Both the position numbers and the translations under genes were made by a program. Under the pieces are notes generated by a model. That model worked only from the letters and a program-made list of their open reading frames with translations. It was not told the DNA's origin and did no database searches. Below are positions 35,801-44,381 of a DNA stretch of 64,000 nucleotides, in pieces. This DNA is from Hirundichthys speculiger (lineage: Eukaryota; Chordata; Actinopteri; Beloniformes; Exocoetidae). The stretch lies in the NCBI GenBank assembly GCA_018398805.1, contig JAGFBZ010000011.1:1772501-1836500 (forward strand), given 5' to 3'. Numbering within the stretch: position 1 is the stretch's first letter; the number at the start of each line of letters is the position of its first letter.

Positions 35801-38800
35801 GGTTGGACTTAGCCAATATTCAAATGATGGGAAATTGTAAAGTACCAAGTGTATGTGCAGTGCCTTTTTACAAGCCTGCCTGCTGATCTCCACGAGTCTC
35901 CACAGGTGTTATTAGTGTTGTTCTGTTATTGTGAGTTCCTGCAAATGCTCCATAAAACTCCATAAAGCAAAGCTTTCTTCCATCCGAAATGACATGAATG
36001 TCCCTACATTAGACACTAGAGGGCACAGTTTGTACATCATATGCAGAAATGAGGCGTTAAAGTTAAGGCTATTGGAAAAAAATCTTTTCTGACTTAAACT
36101 GTATTGAAAAACCTTCTTGTCAGTTTCTCTGAGCAAGGCTTTTATTGTGAAAGATAAACGCATATTCCATATAAAACAGCTGGACGGACTAATCCAAAGT
36201 GGTTCTCAATGAATGGCTCAAATGCCACCAAAGTGCCAGTGATCTTTTTTTTTTTTGTCTTCTGCACACAACGTTGGTAATAGCAATGGACAGAAATTCA
36301 CTAATAAAGACTTATTTTAGCTTGAGGATGAATCATCAGTAAGGGTTTTGCAAGAGGGCAGAACAGTGGCTTGGTGGTCAGCACTGTTGCCTCCCAGTGG
36401 ATGATGGTTCCTGGTTCAAACCCCAGCAGGAGCCTTTTTGTGGAGTTAGCATGCTCTCCTCATGCTTGTATGGGTTTTCTCCCTGTACCCGGTCAGACCG
36501 TGGGAGGAACCCATGCTAGAGAGTCAATTTTTTTAAAATCTCAGAGAGATCTGGCATTGTCTCCAGCAGAGCCCTGTGACCCTGAATAAGACTAAATGTG
36601 TATGGAAACTGGACTGTACATGTGGTAAACTGAAGGAAAATGTCATGGTTAAATGAAACCACTCCAGCCATGAGTTGCATCGCTTCCTGGGAGTCAGAAC
36701 AGGTGTCCTTAAATGACAATGACGAGGCCCAGATATCGTCATTAAGACTCTTAGATTGATTTTGAGGAGGTCCATGAATTCCTGATTTATGACGGTTATT
36801 TTAATACTGTGGTGCAGACAAGATATTTTCTTGTACATTATCCATTAGTGGTATTTCAATGAACCCCTATTTAATTTGAGGGAATACGGTGTTTAAAGCT
36901 TCAGCCTCATCTCAAGCAGGACATAACAATCACACATTCATGTATGTGAATCTACCACATCTACATGATCTTCCTCGCGGGTTTTCAGGCAGCTCAGGAC
37001 TGGACTGGCCACTGACGCTGTCCCATTGGTCAGCCGCTGCCCGATAGCCGACGGGTCGATATCGTCCAGGCTGCTGGCGTTCACGATGACCTCCACACCC
37101 TGCAGAGAAGAAAAACTGATGAATCTGGTGGCATAAAACAGAAGTTTCTTTTTGATTAATCTCCAGTTTCGTCTCACAGCTTGGCTTAAAGTCACTGCTG
37201 TAACAATAACGCCAGAGCTTTGAGCTAATAAGATCTCTGAGAAACAATTGATTGAATAATTGCTTTGCTAAATGAATAATGTGCGGTTACTAGAGCAGAA
37301 GAGGGGCCATCTTACTGCCACAAAAATAAATAAATAAATAAATAAAAGTTCAGATTTCAACGTTTAGGAAAGAAGCCCAACATTTCCAACATGACATGAA
37401 TCTCTTTGGAGCATCATGCTGGAACAACATGGTTTTTCAGGAATGGTTCCTTGAAGCAGAACGAAAATGATCCGATGGAGCAGTGACTTTTCAAGTCCAT
37501 TGTGTAGTACAGAACACTGATCACATAATGGGCTGTTAGTATTCCCGTCAATAAGGACTTTTGTGGCTGCAGGACATTAATCTCAGCTCAGGAACGTCCT
37601 TCAAAAGGTTAGAAAAAGAAAACAGCGAGCATGTGCTTAAAAGGGTTATTTAAAACCTTGCAGGTGCAATGAAGTTGACACCGAGTGGGAGAGAAAACCG
37701 CCACTTGGAATAATTACACACGTACACACAACACAGTGTTTATCTGTTATGAAAAATAAAACATCACCTCCACTTTAATCTCAATATTTTAAATCTACTC
37801 TATGAAACCCGAAATACACTCACCCAGGTGTACCGGTGTAAATAACACCGCTTTGTATGAGACACACACACACGAGCTCAGAGCTCTCAGCGCAGAGAGA
37901 TTACTTTAAAAAGAGATGTTATTTGTCATGCACCACCTCACACACTTATTCCTCCTCTTTGATCCTCCTACGGGTTTTAATGTGATCAAGCTTCTCCTGC
38001 CATCAATGGGTTGATGAAAACGTTCTGAACATGACGCTTTACAAAAACTGAAATTGGTTTCTGCTCACAAACCTCAGCTTGTTTCCGACAATTAGCCTCA
38101 GAGTGAACAGAAGTGGGTGTGAGACCTTTCAGACGAAACAAATCAACTCCCAGTCTGTTTGTAGGGTCACGAGCGGTGGGAACTTTGAGCTTCTCACAAG
38201 AAGATTTGATACTGAACAACACGAAGGTGCTATTTGGGCCTAATATGGGGAGCTTTTGGGATTCATGGATGACTTACTGGAATGTTTTGGGGGATGGTCA
38301 TGAGCTGCTGCTGCTGACTGGTGGAACGTTGTATGAGACAGATTCATACCAGAGAGTTTAGGCATCAAAGCGTTCACCCTGATTCACCGCTTCTAGTCAT
38401 GAACTAAGGACCAAAGAAAACCATTTATGTGGGCCGGGCTGACTTCGGGCCAACCATTCTTTGTATTTGGATGGGAGATACAAGCCTAAATTCATCCATA
38501 CATCAACCAGGTATGGTCCATATTTGCATTTTCTTGGGCCTACACATCCACCGTCACATTTCTTGTGAAAGCAAACTGGAGAGCATTTGGCCACATCGGG
38601 CCAACACCACACATACGATACCCTACTGTATGTAAGGCCAAGTTCATGACCTTTGGACCACGTGTCAGTGCCATAACTGAGATGTAACCCCTAAAAGGAG
38701 CCTGGACACCTAATCTGCCCGCTATCCAGGGACACTGAAGAACTGCCCAGCCCAGAGATTAAAGTTCTCCAGGGAGTTCTGTGTCGGCCCAAAGACCTCT

Positions 38801-41800
38801 TTCACGTCTTTCCCTGGGAGACATTTGGAAGTGATCCTATATACTACAGAATGTTGTGGACTTCAGTTTTACACGTGATGTGACTTGATCTACTTTTTTT
38901 AGACAGCGAGTGGAAAACAGGTTGGTCCCATGTTGTTGCTGTGTCTGTCTTTAATTCTTGATTTTTATTGAAGATGTTTTTTTTATTAATACTGGTGATC
39001 CTGACCTGGAAGAAATCTGCGATGGTGGCGACATGGCTGGCACACGCGCACTTCCTGGCATCTGGCACATCTTCTCCAACCTGCCGGGAAAAGATGAGGC
39101 CGTGAAAATTACATGAGACAAAAATGAGGCGACAGGAAAAGGCGTGGAGGCGGAGAGGAGAGGAGAGGGTCGTGAAAAAAAAGATTCTGAACTTTATTCC
39201 CAACTCGCTAAGTATTCTGACCACGATTTCCATCCTGCTTTGCTCCCATTAGGTGCTTTTGTCTAGCCCTGGTGGTGCTCAGTTATTAAACAGTTTTACT
39301 ACAACAGGCTGAGTGTACTTCAATCACAGCCCATTCAAGCAGCACAATACAAACATAGTAAGCACCAATTACGGAGGAAAACGGCCCCGTCTCATCTGCA
39401 TTCTTGACAATTCATCTCCCCACAATTAAATCTCATCCATTCATGTGTGGGGGTCAGGTGCAGAGGGAGAAATACAGCTGGAATATTCCTCAATTCAACT
39501 AAGGACTTTCTTGGCTGTTTCTTTGACACACTCTAGCCCGGTTTGGCCCAGTTTACCACAGTCTGGTGCTCTTTTGGCAGTAAGAGTTGTTCTGCTACAT
39601 TATGATCTAATGGCTCCACTCCCAGCCTCATTTAACCACCAAATGTCTTCCTGTCTGTCCTTTTCAATCACTAGTCACTGCATTAATGACCAAATCTCCC
39701 CTCTCTCTTCTCCAGATCCAGATCCAGGCATCAATGAAACAAAAGCTCTCTTTCTTTCCTGTCATGCACTCACTCAGGGAGACTGCTGTTGTCAGGTTCA
39801 GAGACTAAACATTCATCTTGAGGCTTTTTAAGAAGGAGTCAGACCTCGTGCAAATGCTCTTAAGAAACTTTGTTGGAAGCCTGCTCCGAGAAAATGAGCT
39901 CTACATCACAAATTATTCATTTCAACATGAATTTTGTAGTGGACAAATTTCCCAGCTCGGTTATATGCGTTGTGGAGTTCCTTCTCTGACTGGCCCAGAC
40001 ACCAGAAGCTCACGGGGTTTCAGTTTTTACACGCAAAGGGTGAAAAACTGCTTGTCCTGTTAAAATACTATAAGAGACACAAAGCCATAGAAATCTGTCT
40101 GACGGGAAACCTGTTGATGCTCTTTTCACTTTCAAAGGGACAGGGTTCTTTAAGGGTTCTTGACATGAAAATTTAACCTCGTTTAGATTTTCAAAAAGCA
40201 CACTCCCACTACGCAGTTGTTCAAATTCACCCTAAGACAGTTCTGAAGTAGGCAAAGAGCAAGAAACCTTTTCTGTTCCATTTTATCATGACTGTTTCAT
40301 ATAAAACCCTTGAACAGCTGCTGAGTCAGGCAGCTGTTTAGTCACCTTTTTATCTCAGAGCATGTTTTACATCTTACTGAGGAAGCCATTTCTTCTTTTT
40401 TGTACAAAGTTCATTTTCTGCATATAGAGACATAATAAAAGGCTCCATGTTTCTCTGTTTTGCTCACAGAAACAGGATGCTGTTTAGTTGTTTATTCTTC
40501 TAGGCAGCATCTTTAAAACAAATCAACTCCTGCACGTAGGAAAGGTGAGTTGTTATCTTGATGCATTTAATTTCATTTGCTTTTTGTTAAATTCATTTTT
40601 ATAAGCTGAAATTTAAAAAGACAACAGTAAAATAAATTATAAAATAAAATGCAACACAAATTAAAAAAAAATATATATAAAAATGGTTAAGTTTATTCTC
40701 TGACCAGCTGGTGAAACCAGTTGATAATAATTCTGCATTTTGCTCATAAAAACTGCATAATAATTGTGACAGTGTAATAAAAAGTTCACCACTAGAAGTT
40801 GACCAGTAGTATGTGTGCAAATGATGAGGCTCTGATGAGACAAACAATGTGAGACACAAAATGGACAGACGTCCAAATAAACATCGAGCTGTGATCACGT
40901 GATCAAGTAATCACAGAATCACTAGTCATTAGTTGGTTTCTGTTATGTGTTGGTGCCTTATTAAACTAAAATGAGTAATGCAACAAATTATACTGCTGCT
41001 GTATAAATTACTTCAAAAATAAACAAGTAAATACTAAATAAGATTTTGAATAAACTTCAGTTGAAAAACTGATGGTTAAAATCCTAACAGATCACTATGA
41101 CTCAACTTGGTAGATGTGTTTGTAGTGGAGCAACAAGTGGGCTGATGATGTTACCTGCAGAATCAACAGGTATCAGGTGGTCTCTCTCAGCAGAAAATAT
41201 GGATTGAAACTGTGAGGATTGGGGATTTAATTCCTGACTCTCGATCTTTGGAACGTTCAATGAGCTCTCAGTAATAACAATATTAGTAATGATAATAAGA
41301 AGAATGAACAACTGTCATGGCGATTCATTGGGGTGGTGTGTGGAGGTGTGGCAGTGGTTCAGGGAACAGTGCCAGAAGAAAACTAATTTAACACAGTTGC
41401 AGCAGGTCACTAATTAGTTTTTTTTCCTATTTATGAATTAGTGTGCTGGGCTCACAGAACAGCAAAGGTTTCCACCAGCCAGCCTTGATTACAAGTTTCA
41501 GACTTGGACTTGCTTGCAATATTATATCTTGAAAAAGAATAATAAGCAGTCGTTTGTTTAACTTCTGTGTCTGCAGTAGCTGATTCTTGCTACACTCATC
41601 ATTAAAGGTAATTGTGAAAACAAGAGCTGGTTCCAGGTCATTTGTATCGATGCGTCACTGTCAGACAAAATGCTGAATAACAAATGTGCTCCCAGCCTTT
41701 AATGACTCTATTACAGTGAGGAGCATATCTGTGTGGCTTTGCCCTCCACCCCTCTGACCCAGTGACTCACCCAGTTGATGAGGATGTATCGTGGCAGAGC

Positions 41801-44306
41801 AGCAGTGGGGTCCTTCAGGCTGCAGAAGCCGTACATCACCCTGCCGTTGTCGAAGGTCAGCGTGATCTCTGCCAGACCGCCTCCTGCGGCACAGAACAAG
41901 AGACTCTTACTGTTGCAGCAGCTGTGTCTGGTTTCATACGTTTCTGTTGGTTTGTCCTCCGTCTGGGACAAACTGTGCCACCAAACCGCCTCGACCTCCA
42001 CGGCATCAAAACAAACGGCTGAACTCTTCATCTCTACACATTTAATACAACGTAAATTCAGTTTTAAGGTGTAAAAGTTTAAGAATCAAGACACTTTTTA
42101 TTTGTATTCCACAAAAATACCCGCACCTTAACTCAATACGATTTTAGATCTACAACACAATAAAACATGAAAAAAGATAAAACAATCTGAGGGTTTTTGT
42201 ACTTTTGGGTCACAAATAGCAAATAGTTATAAGCGCCAGAAAGATTAATATGCAGCCAGACAATATTCCAGCCTTTGAGTCGGGAAATCCTCTCAAGTCA
42301 GAGGTGAGATGACTGATGATGAAATCATGTTGGGTTTTATCACAATTGAAAAAAAGTTTTTAACATTCTTCCCCAGCTGGTTAGTTTGATGAATATTCAT
42401 TGCTGGTTGGTTACAGCATCCTTTCTAAAGTGGGCTTGGCTGTATGAAGTGATGAAATGAAGTTCATTCTTATTCAGCGTGAAGGTAGAGGAAAGCTATT
42501 AAGTAGTTCAGTAATCTTCAACGCACTTTCTTTCCGAACCATAAGCTGCTGACAGACAATGTGTAAAGGTCTTATTAAACAAAGCACCATTTTCTGGTGT
42601 AAATCCAGCTGAATTAAAACATGTCCACAGTGGAAACTTAACATTCCCCAAAAGAGAGAAACCGTCTCTCCCTGGCTGGAAGTAGGCTGCTAGCATGATC
42701 GTAGCTGGATTTGAGATGAGTCTGTAATAACAAGTGCTAAACAACATTAGCTGCTGTAGAGGCTACGTTGCTTTAAGGACACAGTTCAAGAGTTACTCTG
42801 GTCACTCTCATTTTCTCTGTGTCACGTCTTCTCCAAATACTTTTTTGGGTCTCTTAGCTGTCTTTGCCGTGATGTTTGCTGCAGATCCGAGAGCTAGCTC
42901 CACCCTGTTGTTGATTATTGTTGTCGATATGTCACTGCGGGACAAAGGGGGGCAAAAGTCCAAAATAACACTGGATGTTTTTTGCTGACAGTAGAGACGG
43001 AAGACCATGAAAGCGAGATAGTGCTTCCAAAAAACAATCCAATATGTTTAAAGTTCATGACAGTGCGATTAGAAAGAGACTAAACAAGTTTGGCTTGTTT
43101 GGAAGAGTCACTAGAAGAAAGCGGCATCTCTCTAAAAACAACATGGAAGCATCGCTCAGGTTAGCAACGTCACGCCTGAACGAACCACAAATCTTCTGAA
43201 ACGGTGTTAATAATGCACGGCAACATGATGCGTAAAAACTAAACACAGCATATCAACAAAAACACTGTCAAGCATGGTGGTGGAGGGGTGATGGTTTGGG
43301 CTTACTGGACTAGGGAACCATACGGTAATCAAGTCAAACATAAACTCCTCTCTGTACCAAAGTACTCTCGAGTCAAATGTGCTACACATTGTAATGTGTT
43401 TTTCATGTGAGGTTGTTTTGACCTGATGTTAAGACTAATAGGGTAAATGGTTTTTAGTTCATGTCCTGGTAGGAAAAACCTTATAAGTTAAGGTACATCT
43501 CTTTTTACATTGTTGGATATCGCTCCTTAGTCATTATTAGTTTATATATCAACCTCAAAGTCATCTAGACTAAACTGCAGACTGCAGTTTCTTCCATTAA
43601 CTAAGACGATGCAGGACATTTTTTTCTTTCCTGCTTCAGTTTTCCAAGCTGCTTCCACATTTTAAAACCAAACGAGGCAACAACACTCCTTCCTTTTCAC
43701 TTGACGCTTTAAGTCAACCTATTTGCAGTACTCATGAATTTTTACTTCACATATTTTACTCTCAGCTGAGACTGCAGTACGGTGGTTTCCTCCTGCAGAC
43801 GATGATCCTGCTCTCAGCGTACAGCTGCAGTGTTCCAAACAACAAAGATGCAATATGTCCGCAGACTTTTGTACACAAAACACAGAACATGACTGTGGTC
43901 TGCTGGCTTCCATCTGAGGCGGCAGACAGATTCCCTTGAGATTTATGGTTCCTTTCAGCCACTGCTGAAATATTTAGGTCTCTCTGAGGAAAAGCTGCAA
44001 GCATGAAGGAAGCTAAGACCACTACTGGCAGAAGGTGCTTATTTAAAATTATTTTAAAGCCCAAAGATGATCCCTACAGTTGTTTTTTCGTCCCTTTAGC
44101 AAAGCATTGTCCCATGATAAATGGGTTAAGAATTTATCATGTCAACCCATTTATAATTTAACGCTCTGATGGATCTTATGCTCATTTAGGTTGGAGGGCC
44201 TCTTGGGCAGAAGTGGCTCTTCACGCCATGACTCTTCAGCTGCAGTGACGCACATTCTTCAGTGGCTCCAGTGCATTCCTCCATTTTTACACACACACAC
44301 ACACAC

Positions 44307-44381
<75 letters not shown>

